From NCBI RefSeq assembly GCF_010645075.1, contig NZ_JAADZV010000001.1, positions 248,001 through 312,000 on the forward strand: a stretch of DNA of 64,000 bases, in the 5' to 3' direction. The position numbers were made by a program, and so were the translations under genes. Under the pieces are notes generated by a model. It was not told where the DNA came from, made no database searches, and saw only the letters and a program-made list of their open reading frames with translations. Shown in pieces: positions 35,686 through 47,176 of this stretch (position 1 is its first letter; each line of letters opens with the position of its first letter). This DNA comes from Flavobacterium limi. Lineage in GTDB: Bacteria; Bacteroidota; Bacteroidia; Flavobacteriales; Flavobacteriaceae.

Positions 35686-38661
35686 TTAGAAATTTGCATT
35701 TACTCCAAATAAGAATGTTCTTGCTCTAGGGTAAACATTATTATCAATTCCATTGAATCTCTCAGGATCTAAACCATCGTATTTTGTTAGAATAAAAACA
35801 TTTTGGATTCCAGCCGTAAATCTTAAAGAAGCTGTTTTTATTAATGATTTATCAAAAGTATAACCAAGGGTTATGTTATCTAATTTAATAAAAGAGGCAT
35901 CTTTGATAAAATAGTCAGACAAATAACGTTGTGTGCCGTTATCTTCAAAAGTAAATCCAGTATTGAAGTAATCTGAACTTACGTTTGCCAAATCAGTTTG
36001 TCTTCTTAAACCGGCATCAGAATAACCTAAATTAGAGCTTACGTTATCAAAAATCTTATTTCCTACACTTGCTCTCCAGTTCATTGTGAAGTCAAACTTT
36101 TTGTAGTTTAAAGTAGAAAACAAGCCAAAAGTGTAATCAGGCGCAGTTTTGCCAGCCCTGTAACGGTCTGCTGTATCAATAATTCCATCTGCATTTCTGT
36201 CAACATACGCACCTGCAATTGGTCTCTTGTCAGCATCATATAATTGCTCGTATACAAAAAAAGAATTTGGGGCATATCCTACAGAATTAATTAATATTCT
36301 GTTTCCTTGCCCTCCGGCAATATTATCTCCGGCTAAATAACCCTGAAAACCTGGAACCGTAATTCCCAATTGAGATATTTCCTGATCAATATAAGTAGTA
36401 TTAAAAGCTACATTCCAGTTTAAATTATCACTCTTAACAATGTCAGACTGAATACTAAACTCAACTCCTTTTGTTCTTACATTCCCAATATTAAAAAATC
36501 CCTGATTTCTGATATTTGCTCCATCAGGAACTGCAATTTCGGCTAGCAAATCAGTTGATTTTTTGTCAAAATAATTAATAGACCCGGTTATTTTATCATT
36601 AAAAAAGCCATAATCAATACCTAGATTCATTTCAGCTAATTCTTCCCATTTGATATTCTCGTTATATCCTTCTGGTCTGGCCGTAGCATAAATTGTATTT
36701 CCAAATACATACTGCGACTGGATTGTTCCTAAAGTTACACGGCGTAAATAATCGTATTGAGCAGAAATATCCTGCTGACCTGTTGTACCATATCCAACTC
36801 TTAATTTTAAAGTTGAAAAAGTTGTATTATCTTTTAAGAAGGCCTCTTCAGAAACATTCCATGCAAAAGCACCTCCGGCAAAATTACCCCATCTGTTATT
36901 TTCAGAGAAACGTGAAGTACCATCTCTTCTATAGTTTAAGGTCAGTAAGTATCTACTGTCATATCCTAAATTCAAACGACCAAAGTAAGATTGTAAGTTA
37001 ATATCCGGCTCCGTAATTACATCTTCATTTGGGTTTGGCTGTCTGGTTTCTCCACTTTGATATCTCTCTCTCTGAAACAACTGATAGTTGTAGCCCGCTG
37101 TAGCATCAATTTTAATTTTCCCTAAATCTTTCGTATAATTAAAATAAGCATTTAAGTTTTTGTTCTGAAGAGCATCTGTGTAGCTGGAATAATTTCCTAA
37201 ATTTACATAATCGGGACTGCTAAAAGGGTGTGGCTGAAACCCTAATGCACTTTGAGTGCTGACTTGAGTGTAGCCTTTGCTGTCAAACCTGTCGATACCT
37301 GCTTCAACAACAGCTCTAAGGTCTTCAAAGAAATGCAATTTATAATCTAACCTTACATTTCCCCATTTTCTTGTCGAAGTTGCTCTTCTTTCATCCTGGT
37401 TTAATCTTGCTACAGGATTTCTATTTGGCAGTAATGGCAGATTACCATTAGGATCAAGCCATTCAAAATAGCCTCCATAACGAGAATTAGTATCATAAAC
37501 TGACTGAGTAGGATCAAACCCGATAGCACTGCTTATTACCGGACCTTCGTCCTGAAATTGGTTTTTGCCGAAAGACAAGTTTCCGTTAATGTCAATTTTT
37601 AAATGGTTATCAAATAAAACAGGATTCAATGATAGTGATGTAGTAGTTCTTTCAAAAGAAGTATTCCTTAAGATTCCAGGATTGTCAATATTTCCAACAG
37701 ATAAGCGAACCGGTAATTTATTAAACAAAGTACCGCTTGCAGATATATTATTGTTGGTAGTCAATGCTGTATGGAAAATTTCCTCCTGCCAGTTTGTATT
37801 GGCGTTTCCTAATAAGGCTTTTTGATCTGCAGTTCCTTTTGTATTTACCAATTCACGAAATTGATCTGCACTCATTACATCAACAGTATTGGCAACAGTG
37901 TTAATACCAACCTGAGAGCTAAAGTTAACTTTTACGCCACCTTTTGCACCTTTTTTGGTAGTAATAACAATTACACCGTTTGCAGCTCTGGATCCGTAGA
38001 TTGCTGCAGCTGACGCATCTTTAAGAACTGTAAAAGATTCAATATCATTAGGATCAATTGTAGATAATATACTTGTCGATCCATTTGGCACTGTATTGCT
38101 TAATGGAAGCCCGTCCAATACAATTAATGGCTCGTTTGAAGCATTTAAGGAAGATCCTCCACGAATTCTGATATCTGCTCTGGCACCCGGAGCTCCACCA
38201 GTAACTACGTTTACACCCGAGATTCGACCACTAATTAAGCTTTCAGGGGTTACATTTATCCCTTTATTAAATTCTTTTGCTGAGATTTGAGATACAGAAC
38301 CAGTTGCATCTTTTTTCTTAACGGTACCGTAACCTACCTGCACAACTACTTCTTTAAGTTGATTGGTATCTTCTTCTAATGAAATGTTTAGTGTTTTTTG
38401 TCCGTTGTAATCAATAGTAGTGGTTTTGTATCCAATAAAAGAAACTGTAATTTTGTTACCATTTTTTACATTAGATAATTCAAAATTACCATCGAAACCG
38501 GTAGATGTTCCTCCAGGATTACCCTGTACATTTACATTTACTCCCGGAATTGGTTGTCCTGTCGCTTTATCGACAACTGTACCTTTCAGGGTGCTCTGAG
38601 CAAGCATCGCAAACGGCAACAGCAGGAATAAAAATAACAACTTTTTCGAAATTGTTTTCAT
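35686..38661 (-). CDS. SusC-like TonB-dependent receptor
   Basis: A 991-residue SusC/RagA-type outer-membrane receptor. After a signal peptide (1-21) there is a carboxypeptidase-regulatory-like domain (TLKGTVVDKATGQPIPGVNVNVQG...GFDGNFELSNV, about 24-100), the TonB-box region VVVQVGYGTVKKKDATGSVSQ, a plug (IRGGSSLNASNEPLIVLDGLPL, SAAAIYGSRAANGVIVITTKKG) and a barrel ending in RTFLFGVNANF. It imports malto-oligosaccharides using TonB energy. First gene of the operon susC-susD-susE-amylase, divergent from the LacI regulator gene. Confidence 0.96.
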   Translation of the reverse strand: MKTISKKLLFLFLLLPFAMLAQSTLKGTVVDKATGQPIPGVNVNVQGNPGGTSTGFDGNFELSNVKNGNKITVSFIGYKTTTIDYNGQKTLNISLEEDTNQLKEVVVQVGYGTVKKKDATGSVSQISAKEFNKGINVTPESLISGRISGVNVVTGGAPGARADIRIRGGSSLNASNEPLIVLDGLPLSNTVPNGSTSILSTIDPNDIESFTVLKDASAAAIYGSRAANGVIVITTKKGAKGGVKVNFSSQVGINTVANTVDVMSADQFRELVNTKGTADQKALLGNANTNWQEEIFHTALTTNNNISASGTLFNKLPVRLSVGNIDNPGILRNTSFERTTTSLSLNPVLFDNHLKIDINGNLSFGKNQFQDEGPVISSAIGFDPTQSVYDTNSRYGGYFEWLDPNGNLPLLPNRNPVARLNQDERRATSTRKWGNVRLDYKLHFFEDLRAVVEAGIDRFDSKGYTQVSTQSALGFQPHPFSSPDYVNLGNYSSYTDALQNKNLNAYFNYTKDLGKIKIDATAGYNYQLFQRERYQSGETRQPNPNEDVITEPDINLQSYFGRLNLGYDSRYLLTLNYRRDGTSRFSENNRWGNFAGGAFAWNVSEEAFLKDNTTFSTLKLRVGYGTTGQQDISAQYDYLRRVTLGTIQSQYVFGNTIYATARPEGYNENIKWEELAEMNLGIDYGFFNDKITGSINYFDKKSTDLLAEIAVPDGANIRNQGFFNIGNVRTKGVEFSIQSDIVKSDNLNWNVAFNTTYIDQEISQLGITVPGFQGYLAGDNIAGGQGNRILINSVGYAPNSFFVYEQLYDADKRPIAGAYVDRNADGIIDTADRYRAGKTAPDYTFGLFSTLNYKKFDFTMNWRASVGNKIFDNVSSNLGYSDAGLRRQTDLANVSSDYFNTGFTFEDNGTQRYLSDYFIKDASFIKLDNITLGYTFDKSLIKTASLRFTAGIQNVFILTKYDGLDPERFNGIDNNVYPRARTFLFGVNANF

Positions 38662-38747
38662 ACTTTTTGTTTAAATTAGTTTGAGTTAGTGATTGTTAGT
38701 TAAGCTTTTAATTTTACTTCGAGTTTCAAAGATTAGGAAATAATTAA

Positions 38748-38794
38748 CATGTTCGACATGAGGCATTTCGCAAATAGCTACGAAAACGTGGTAG
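38748..38794. promoter_or_regulatory. Candidate operators between susC and lacI-type gene
   Basis: Between the divergent genes lie a perfect palindrome CATGTTCGACATG (38748-38760) and CTACGAAAACGTGGTAG (38778-38794), whose AAAACGT core resembles LacI-family sites. They are suitably placed to control both directions. No consensus -10 box could be placed with confidence in this 238-bp gap. Confidence 0.4.
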
Positions 38795-38899
38795 TGTTGA
38801 AAAGTTTATAGGTTATTTTCATTTTTTAGGAATAAAATTATGATTTATGGAAATTTACAATACCTTTATTATCAATAACATTTTTTACAGATTAGCATC

Positions 38900-39925
38900 A
38901 TGAAACGAAAAGTAACCCTGAAACAGATTGCAAAAGAGCTGGATGTGTCTATTTCAACTGTCTCAAAATCATTACGGAACAGTTCAGAAATTGGCGAAGA
39001 AACAAGATTAAAAGTGCAGGCTTTTGCAAAATTTTACAACTATAAACCCAACAACATTGCCCTTAGTTTAAAAAACCGAAAAACCAAAAGTATTGGTATT
39101 ATCATTCCGGAAATTGTACATTATTTTTTCTCTACCGTAATTGACGGAATTGAGCAGGTTGCAAACGAAAATGGGTACAGTGTAGTAATCTGTTTATCGG
39201 ATGATTCTTTTGATAAAGAAGTTCTGAATATGGAAATGTTAGCCAACGGAAGTATTGACGGTTTTATCATGTCGCTTTCTAAAGAAACGCAGTTCAAAGG
39301 CGATTTTCATCATATTACCGAGGTGATCAATCAGGGAATGCCGGTTGTAATGTTTGATCGCGTAACCAATGATATATTATGTGATAAAGTAATAATCGAC
39401 GATAAAGCTGCTGCATATGAAGCAGTTCAGAGTCTGATTGATAGCGGAAGAAAAAAAATAGCACTTGTTACTACTGTTGATTATGTTAGCGTTGGGAAAC
39501 TGAGAACCGATGGTTACGAAAAAGCATTATTAGACAACGGACTGCCGTTCAACGAGGATCTGATTATAAAAATTGAAGACGTAGATACCTGTGAAATAAC
39601 CATTAGCCAGCTTTTACATGACAGGGCTTTTGATGCTGTTTTTGCTGTGAATGAACTTTTTGCAGTAACGATTATAAAAACTGCAAATAAAATGGGACTT
39701 AAAGTGCCCGAAGATTTGGCTGTAATCGCTTTTACTGACGGAATTATATCTAAATATTCGACACCAAGTATTACAACTGTTAGCCAAAGTGGAAAAAAGA
39801 TGGGCAATAAAGCCGCTAAAATGCTTATCGAAAGACTCGAAGCAGAACATGACGATGAAGAAAATGAAAATTACACAACAGAGGTAATCGAAACGCATCT
39901 TATAAAAAGAGAATCTACAGACTAA
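38900..39925 (+). CDS. LacI-family regulator of the starch locus
   Basis: A 341-residue LacI/GalR repressor. The N-terminal helix-turn-helix VTLKQIAKELDVSISTVSKSL and the hinge YNYKPNNIALSLKNRKT precede a periplasmic-binding-protein-like sensor domain (about 60-335, beginning SIGIIIPEIVHYFFSTVIDG, later AVFAVNELFAVTI and IAFTDGIISKYSTPSITTV). Its place between the SusCDE-amylase operon and the maltose catabolic genes makes it the likely maltose-responsive regulator, where Bacteroides uses SusR instead. Confidence 0.93.
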   Translation: MKRKVTLKQIAKELDVSISTVSKSLRNSSEIGEETRLKVQAFAKFYNYKPNNIALSLKNRKTKSIGIIIPEIVHYFFSTVIDGIEQVANENGYSVVICLSDDSFDKEVLNMEMLANGSIDGFIMSLSKETQFKGDFHHITEVINQGMPVVMFDRVTNDILCDKVIIDDKAAAYEAVQSLIDSGRKKIALVTTVDYVSVGKLRTDGYEKALLDNGLPFNEDLIIKIEDVDTCEITISQLLHDRAFDAVFAVNELFAVTIIKTANKMGLKVPEDLAVIAFTDGIISKYSTPSITTVSQSGKKMGNKAAKMLIERLEAEHDDEENENYTTEVIETHLIKRESTD

Positions 39926-40160
39926 TTTTCAAATCATCAAATCAAAGTGATTAACGGTGTCTAAACCTGAAATTTTGTTTTGCCCTTTATCATTATTAAT
40001 TTTAATAGCACTTTTTTCTTATTTAATTCATTACTACAACCTTGTAGTGAAAAATCTTAACTCTTATTTGCTATTATAAAACAAAAAACTGAAATATATT
40101 TCTATATTTACAGCCTGGTTCAAAGCTTTTACTTTTACTTCGAAATAAATAGTAAGTTTT

Positions 40161-40179
40161 GATAAGCAAAGCGCTTATC
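40161..40179. promoter_or_regulatory. Candidate LacI-type operator upstream of the MFS gene
   Basis: GATAAGC (40161-40167) and GCTTATC (40173-40179) form a perfect 7-bp inverted repeat with a 5-bp spacer; it also contains the 8-bp palindrome AAGCGCTT (40169-40176). It lies 25 bp before the MFS start codon. The rest of the 278-bp gap 39926-40203 holds AT-rich sequence and a small CTACAA-CC-TTGTAG hairpin near 40035. Confidence 0.5.
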
Positions 40180-40203
40180 GTATAATTTTTACAAATTGCG
40201 ATA

Positions 40204-41559
40204 ATGGAAAAGCGTAAATTAAGTTTCTGTGAAATTTGGAACATGAGTTTCGGATTCCTGGGAATACAAATGGGATTTGCACTTCAGAATGCAAATGCCA
40301 GCAGAATTCTACAAATTTTTGGTGCCGACGTACATGAACTTTCATGGTTCTGGATTATTGCTCCCCTTATGGGATTAATAGTGCAGCCGGTTATTGGTCA
40401 TTACAGTGATAGAACATGGGGAAAATTCGGCAGACGAAAACCTTTCTTTTTAGTTGGGGCAATTTTAGCATCGGTTGGGTTAATTTTGATGCCACAGGCT
40501 AATATTTTCATTTCAGTATTGCCTGCTCTGTGGGTTGGAGCCGGAATGTTAATGATTATGGATGCTTCTTTCAACATTGCCATGGAGCCGTTTCGTGCCC
40601 TTGTTGGAGATAATTTAAGAACAGATCAGCGTACAGCAGGATTTAGTATTCAGACTTCATTAATTGGTTTTGGAGCCGTAATTGGTTCAGCACTTCCTTA
40701 CGTTTTAACAAAATGGTTTGATGTACCTAACAACACCGTTACAGGAAGTGTACCATTAAACCTGACGCTCTCTTTTATCATTGGGGCAGCAGTTTTAGTT
40801 GGGTCTATTTTGGTGACCCTCTTCACAACTAAAGAATACTCCCCTGAAGAACTGGCAAAATTTGAAGATCCGCAAAATGAGGTGGTTTCTGATTCTAAGG
40901 AAAAATCAAAAATCACAGACATTTTCACCGATTTTGCAAAAATGCCAGCCACCATGCGTCAGCTTAGCTGGGTGCAATTTTTCTCCTGGTTTGGATTATT
41001 CGGGATGTGGGTTTTTACCACTCCGGCAATTGCACACCATATTTACAAATTACCGCTTAGCGATACATCAAGCCAGCAATATCAAAATGCAGGTGACTGG
41101 GTCGGAATTTTGTTTGGTGTCTACAACTTTGTTTCTGCTATTGTAGCTTTATTTTTCTTACCGTATATCGCCAAGAAAATAGGACGTAAAGCCACGCATT
41201 CCTTATCATTGGTTGTAGGAGGAATAGGTTTAATATCCATTTATTTCATGCCAAATGAAGACTGGGTTGTTTTGCCAATGATTTTAATTGGAATTGCGTG
41301 GGCTAGCATTCTGGCGATGCCTTATGCGATTCTTGCCGGCTCGATTACGCCTAAAAAAATGGGAGTTTATATGGGAATATTCAACTTCTTTGTTGTAATT
41401 CCACAAATTGTAAATGCCTTAATTGGAGGTCCTATCGTAAAATATCTTTACAATGGTGAAGCAATTTATGCTTTAATCACAAGTGGTGTAAGTTTCTTAA
41501 TTGCCGCACTTTTAGTCTACAAAGTAAAAGATGTAGACGACGCTATTCTAAAATCATAA
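40204..41559 (+). CDS. MFS maltose/oligosaccharide transporter
   Basis: A 451-residue 12-helix sugar transporter resembling the GPH/sucrose (SLC45-like) branch: N-terminal WNMSFGFLGIQMGFALQNANASRIL, the loop HYSDRTWGKFGRRKPFFLVG and GDNLRTDQRTAGFSIQTSLIGFGAVIGS region between helices 4 and 5. By position, followed by beta-phosphoglucomutase and a GH65 phosphorylase, its substrate is almost certainly maltose or a short maltodextrin moved from periplasm to cytoplasm. First gene of the plus-strand catabolic operon. Confidence 0.9.
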   Translation: MEKRKLSFCEIWNMSFGFLGIQMGFALQNANASRILQIFGADVHELSWFWIIAPLMGLIVQPVIGHYSDRTWGKFGRRKPFFLVGAILASVGLILMPQANIFISVLPALWVGAGMLMIMDASFNIAMEPFRALVGDNLRTDQRTAGFSIQTSLIGFGAVIGSALPYVLTKWFDVPNNTVTGSVPLNLTLSFIIGAAVLVGSILVTLFTTKEYSPEELAKFEDPQNEVVSDSKEKSKITDIFTDFAKMPATMRQLSWVQFFSWFGLFGMWVFTTPAIAHHIYKLPLSDTSSQQYQNAGDWVGILFGVYNFVSAIVALFFLPYIAKKIGRKATHSLSLVVGGIGLISIYFMPNEDWVVLPMILIGIAWASILAMPYAILAGSITPKKMGVYMGIFNFFVVIPQIVNALIGGPIVKYLYNGEAIYALITSGVSFLIAALLVYKVKDVDDAILKS

Positions 41560-41580
41560 ATTAAGTTTTCTCCTTTTTAA

Positions 41581-42234
41581 ATGAAAAAAGCATTCATCTT
41601 CGACCTTGATGGAGTCATTGTCGATACCGCCAAATATCACTTTTTGGCCTGGCAAAAAATCGCAGAAGCGTTAAATATAAATTTTACACACGAACATAAC
41701 GAATTACTTAAAGGAGTAAGCCGCGTGCGCTCATTAGATATCATTTTAGAATTAGGAAACGTCCAGGTTTCGCGGGCTGATAAAGACAAAATGTTAATTC
41801 AGAAAAATGAGGATTATTTATCTTATCTAATTGACATGGACGAAAGTGAGATTCTTCCGGGGGTTTCTAAAATCCTAAAACTTTTAAAAGACAAAAATCA
41901 GGGAATTGCATTGGGCTCTGCCAGTAAAAATGCAAGACCAATTTTAGAGAAAACAGGGATTCTGTCTTACTTCGATGCTATTGTTGACGGAAATGATGTC
42001 ACCAATGCAAAACCAGATCCGGAAGTTTTCCTAAAAGCGGCTCAATTACTAAATATTGAACCAAAAAATGCAATCGTTTTTGAAGATTCTGTTGCCGGAA
42101 TCCAGGCAGCCAATATTGCAGAAATGGTAAGTGTAGGAATTGGTGAGGAAACCATTTTACAGGAAGCCGACTATGTTTTTAAAGATTTCACTTTCGTGGA
42201 TGAAAACTTCATTAACCGACTAATTAGTCAATGA
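41581..42234 (+). CDS. pgmB: Beta-phosphoglucomutase
   Basis: A 217-residue HAD-superfamily mutase that turns beta-glucose-1-phosphate into glucose-6-phosphate. Motif I is FDLDGVIVDTAKYHFLAW (nucleophile Asp8 and Asp10), with the cap-domain residues KGVSRVRSLDIIL, motif II LGSASKNA, Lys in NAKPDPEVF and motif IV VFEDSVAGIQAA. It handles the product of the downstream maltose phosphorylase. The last codons (RLISQ, stop) lie within sequence repeated just downstream (TTAGTCAATG at 42224-42233 and 42248-42257), so its extreme C-terminus may come from a repeat. Confidence 0.94.
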   Translation: MKKAFIFDLDGVIVDTAKYHFLAWQKIAEALNINFTHEHNELLKGVSRVRSLDIILELGNVQVSRADKDKMLIQKNEDYLSYLIDMDESEILPGVSKILKLLKDKNQGIALGSASKNARPILEKTGILSYFDAIVDGNDVTNAKPDPEVFLKAAQLLNIEPKNAIVFEDSVAGIQAANIAEMVSVGIGEETILQEADYVFKDFTFVDENFINRLISQ

Positions 42235-42318
42235 GAAAATTTGAAAATTAGTCAATGTGCCAATTAGATATGCTTGAAAAAATTATCTGATTATGTAATT
42301 GACCAATTACCACATTAA
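42224..42318. repeat. Imperfect palindromic repeat after pgmB
   Basis: AATTAGTCAATGTGCCAATT (from 42246) pairs imperfectly with sequence up to about 42315 (AATTGACCAATTACCACATT, read on the plus strand). A direct repeat TTAGTCAATG occurs inside the end of pgmB. It fills most of the 128-bp gap before the phosphorylase gene and resembles AATTAG/GTCAAT repeats I associate with flavobacterial genomes. Confidence 0.5.
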
Positions 42319-42362
42319 AAACCATCAATCATTCAATCAATCAACAAAAAACTCTTAAAAAA

Positions 42363-44669
42363 ATGAATCAGGATTATATAAAACCAGACAACTGGTCCAT
42401 CATAGAAGAAGGATTTGATACCGAAAGTGTCAAATCTTCTGAAAGTCTTTTCAGCCTGGGTAACGGGGCTATGGGACAGCGGGCCAATTTTGAAGAAACG
42501 TACTCCGGCGAGACTTTTCAGGGAAGTTACATTGCCGGAATTTATTACCCCGATAAAACCAAAGTAGGCTGGTGGAAAAACGGCTACCCAAAGTATTTTG
42601 CCAAAGTATTGAACGCTCCCAACTGGATCGGAATTAATATCGAAATCAATGAAGAAAACCTTGATTTAAACAATTGCGATGAGGTTCGCAACTTTCGCAG
42701 GGAACTGAATATGAAAGAAGGATGGTACAATCGTTCTTTTGAGGCTGTGCTGAAAAACGGAACTGAAATCGCAGTGAATGTCCGTCGTTTTCTTTCTTTG
42801 GATTTAGATGAAGCAGGAATCATTAAATACGATATTACGCCTTTAAACAAAGATGCCAAAATTGTATATAAACCCTATATTGACGCTGGTGTAACCAATG
42901 AAGACGCCAATTGGGATGAAAAATTCTGGAAACCATTAGAGGTGAAAAAATCAAACAGTGAAGCTTTTGTAACAGCAAAAACGTTTAAAACGCATTTTAA
43001 AGTCACTACTTTTATGCACAATACGATTTTGGCCAATGGTGAAAATGTGAATATTTCTCCTTCTGCAATTGATTCTACCATTGATAAGGTACAATTTACT
43101 TATGGAACGATTATCGCAAAAGGGCAAACCTCATCTATTCAGAAAATTGGAGGTTATACCGTTTCTCTAAATCACGAAAACACTTTGGCTGCAGCCGAAA
43201 AAGTAATTAAAACGGCAGTTGGTTTAGGCTATGAAACTTTACTTCAAAATCAAATTGAAGCCTGGGCAAAAATCTGGGAAATGTCAGATATTACGATTGA
43301 AGGCGATGTTAAGGCACAGCAGGGAATCCGTTTCAATATTTTTCAATTGAACCAAACCTATTCCGGAAAAGACAGTCGATTAAACATTGGCCCAAAAGGA
43401 TTTACCGGAGAAAAATACGGAGGATCAACATATTGGGACACAGAGGCATATTGTATTCCGTTTTACATGGCTACAAAAGATCAGGAAGTTGCCCGAAATT
43501 TATTGACGTATCGTTACAATCAATTAGATAAAGCGATTGAAAACGCGAAAGACAATTTAGGTTTCAAAAACGGTGCAGCTTTGTATCCAATGGTGACCAT
43601 GAATGGTGAGGAATGCCATAACGAATGGGAAATCACACACGAAGAAATCCACAGAAACGGAGCGATTGCTTTTGCAATTTACAACTATTACCGCTACACC
43701 GGAGATTACTCTTATATCCCTGAAAAAGGACTGGAAGTTTTAATCGGAATTGCACGTTTCTGGCATCAGAGAGCTTCTTTTTCTAATGATAAAAATCAGT
43801 ACGTTATTCTGGGTGTTACTGGACCAAACGAATACGAAAACAACATCAATAATAATTTTTACACCAATTATATCGCAAAATGGTGTATTGATTTTGCTGC
43901 CGAACAAATTGAAAAAGTGGCAAAAGAATATCCGGCAGATCACAAACGAGTTTTAGAAAAAGTAACGCTTTCATCTGAAGAAATTAAAGAATGGAAAAAA
44001 GTTTCAGGCAACATTTATTTCCCAAAATCGGAGGAATTAGGGATTTATTTGCAGCAGGACGGTTTCCTGGACAAAGAATTAGTTCGCGTAAAAGATTTAG
44101 ATAAATCACAGCGTCCAATTAACCAAAAATGGTCGTGGGATCGTGTTTTACGTTCACCGTACATTAAACAAGCCGATGTTTTACAAGGTTTCTATTTCTT
44201 CGAAGATCATTTTTCTAAAGAAGAATTGAAACGAAATTTTGAATTTTATGAGTCGTTTACCGTTCACGAAAGTTCGCTTTCGCCTTGCGTACATTCGATT
44301 CAGGCCTCAGCTTTAGATAAAATGGATATGGCGTATACTTTTTATCTGAGAACTTCCCGTCTGGATTTGGATGACTATAACAAAGAAGTTGAAGAAGGCT
44401 GTCACATTACATCAATGGCCGGAACCTGGATGAGTATTGTAGAAGGTTTTGGCGGAATGCGTGTGAAAAATGACCAGCTTCATTTTTCTCCAAAAATTCC
44501 AAAAGAATGGAAAGGATATTCGTTTAAAATCAATTTCAGGCATCAGATTTTAAAAGTTACAGTAAGTCATACCGAAACAACTTTTACTGTTGACGGCGAC
44601 CATGATTTAACGATTATAGTAAATGGAAAACCTTTAATTGCAAGCAGGCAACTCGCTAAAATTCATTAA
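42363..44669 (+). CDS. GH65 maltose phosphorylase
   Basis: A 768-residue cytoplasmic inverting phosphorylase of family GH65: N-terminal super-beta-sandwich (NWSIIEEGFDTESVKSSESLFSLGNGAMGQR), (alpha/alpha)6 barrel and C-terminal jelly roll (HLTIIV-like DHDLTIIVNGK). The general acid is Glu490 in VTGPNEYENNINNNFYTN, a motif matching maltose phosphorylases rather than trehalose enzymes; KWSWDRVLRSPYIKQADVLQG is a further family block. It splits maltose with phosphate to glucose and beta-glucose-1-phosphate, feeding PgmB. Kojibiose or nigerose activity cannot be excluded from sequence alone. Confidence 0.92.
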   Translation: MNQDYIKPDNWSIIEEGFDTESVKSSESLFSLGNGAMGQRANFEETYSGETFQGSYIAGIYYPDKTKVGWWKNGYPKYFAKVLNAPNWIGINIEINEENLDLNNCDEVRNFRRELNMKEGWYNRSFEAVLKNGTEIAVNVRRFLSLDLDEAGIIKYDITPLNKDAKIVYKPYIDAGVTNEDANWDEKFWKPLEVKKSNSEAFVTAKTFKTHFKVTTFMHNTILANGENVNISPSAIDSTIDKVQFTYGTIIAKGQTSSIQKIGGYTVSLNHENTLAAAEKVIKTAVGLGYETLLQNQIEAWAKIWEMSDITIEGDVKAQQGIRFNIFQLNQTYSGKDSRLNIGPKGFTGEKYGGSTYWDTEAYCIPFYMATKDQEVARNLLTYRYNQLDKAIENAKDNLGFKNGAALYPMVTMNGEECHNEWEITHEEIHRNGAIAFAIYNYYRYTGDYSYIPEKGLEVLIGIARFWHQRASFSNDKNQYVILGVTGPNEYENNINNNFYTNYIAKWCIDFAAEQIEKVAKEYPADHKRVLEKVTLSSEEIKEWKKVSGNIYFPKSEELGIYLQQDGFLDKELVRVKDLDKSQRPINQKWSWDRVLRSPYIKQADVLQGFYFFEDHFSKEELKRNFEFYESFTVHESSLSPCVHSIQASALDKMDMAYTFYLRTSRLDLDDYNKEVEEGCHITSMAGTWMSIVEGFGGMRVKNDQLHFSPKIPKEWKGYSFKINFRHQILKVTVSHTETTFTVDGDHDLTIIVNGKPLIASRQLAKIH

Positions 44670-44717
44670 ATTACAATACTTTAAAAACTAAAAAAACAAA
44701 TTACAGATTTGACAATT

Positions 44718-44848
44718 TTGTCATTTTGACGAAGGAGACCCGAGCGACAGCGAAAAGACAAAGCAAATCCTATGAGGAACTCCATTGAGACTATCACCAA
44801 TCTTTGTTGAGTTTCTAGTGTGATTTCTCCCTCTGGTCGAAATGACAA
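44718..44848. repeat. 131-bp dispersed palindrome with GTCATTT-GAC ends
   Basis: TTGTCATTTTGAC (44718-44730) and GTCGAAATGACAA (44836-44848) are complementary except for one position, and the inner GAAGGAGA/TCTCCCTC regions continue the pairing. It looks like a decayed member of the GTCATTTCGACGAAGGAG palindromes common between flavobacterial genes. It fills the 230-bp gap between the GH65 and GH97 genes. Confidence 0.65.
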
Positions 44849-44896
44849 AAAGAGAAAATTTATTTCTAAAACCTGCATATAACATTAAAAAAATAA

Positions 44897-47014
<2,118 letters not shown>

Positions 47015-47021
47015 TTTTTCT

Positions 47022-47059
47022 AAAGACAAGTAATTCCCCCTTGATTACTTGTCTTTTTT
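47022..47059 (+). terminator. Strong terminator after susB
   Basis: Perfect 13-bp stem (47022-47034 with 47044-47056) AAAGACAAGTAAT/ATTACTTGTCTTT followed by T residues, 8 nt after the susB stop. It probably separates susB transcription from the next gene. Confidence 0.92.
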
Positions 47060-47072
47060 CTAATGTTTAGAT

Positions 47073-47154
47073 CCTGCAAGGTTTTCAAAACCTTGTAGGT
47101 TTTTCTAAATCTTTACTCAATTCCATACCTACAAGGTTTTGAAAACCTTGCAGG
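47073..47154. repeat. Perfect 28-bp inverted repeat, self-palindromic arms
   Basis: Arms 47073-47100 and 47127-47154 are perfectly complementary; each arm also holds its own palindrome CAAGGTTTT-C-AAAACCTTG, so it can fold as one long hairpin or two small ones. The CCTACAAGGTTTTGAAAACC type repeat is common in Bacteroidota genomes. It lies directly behind the susB terminator and 22 bp before the next start codon, leaving little room for a promoter. Confidence 0.8.
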
Positions 47155-47176
47155 AAATCGAAATAAAAGAAAAACT

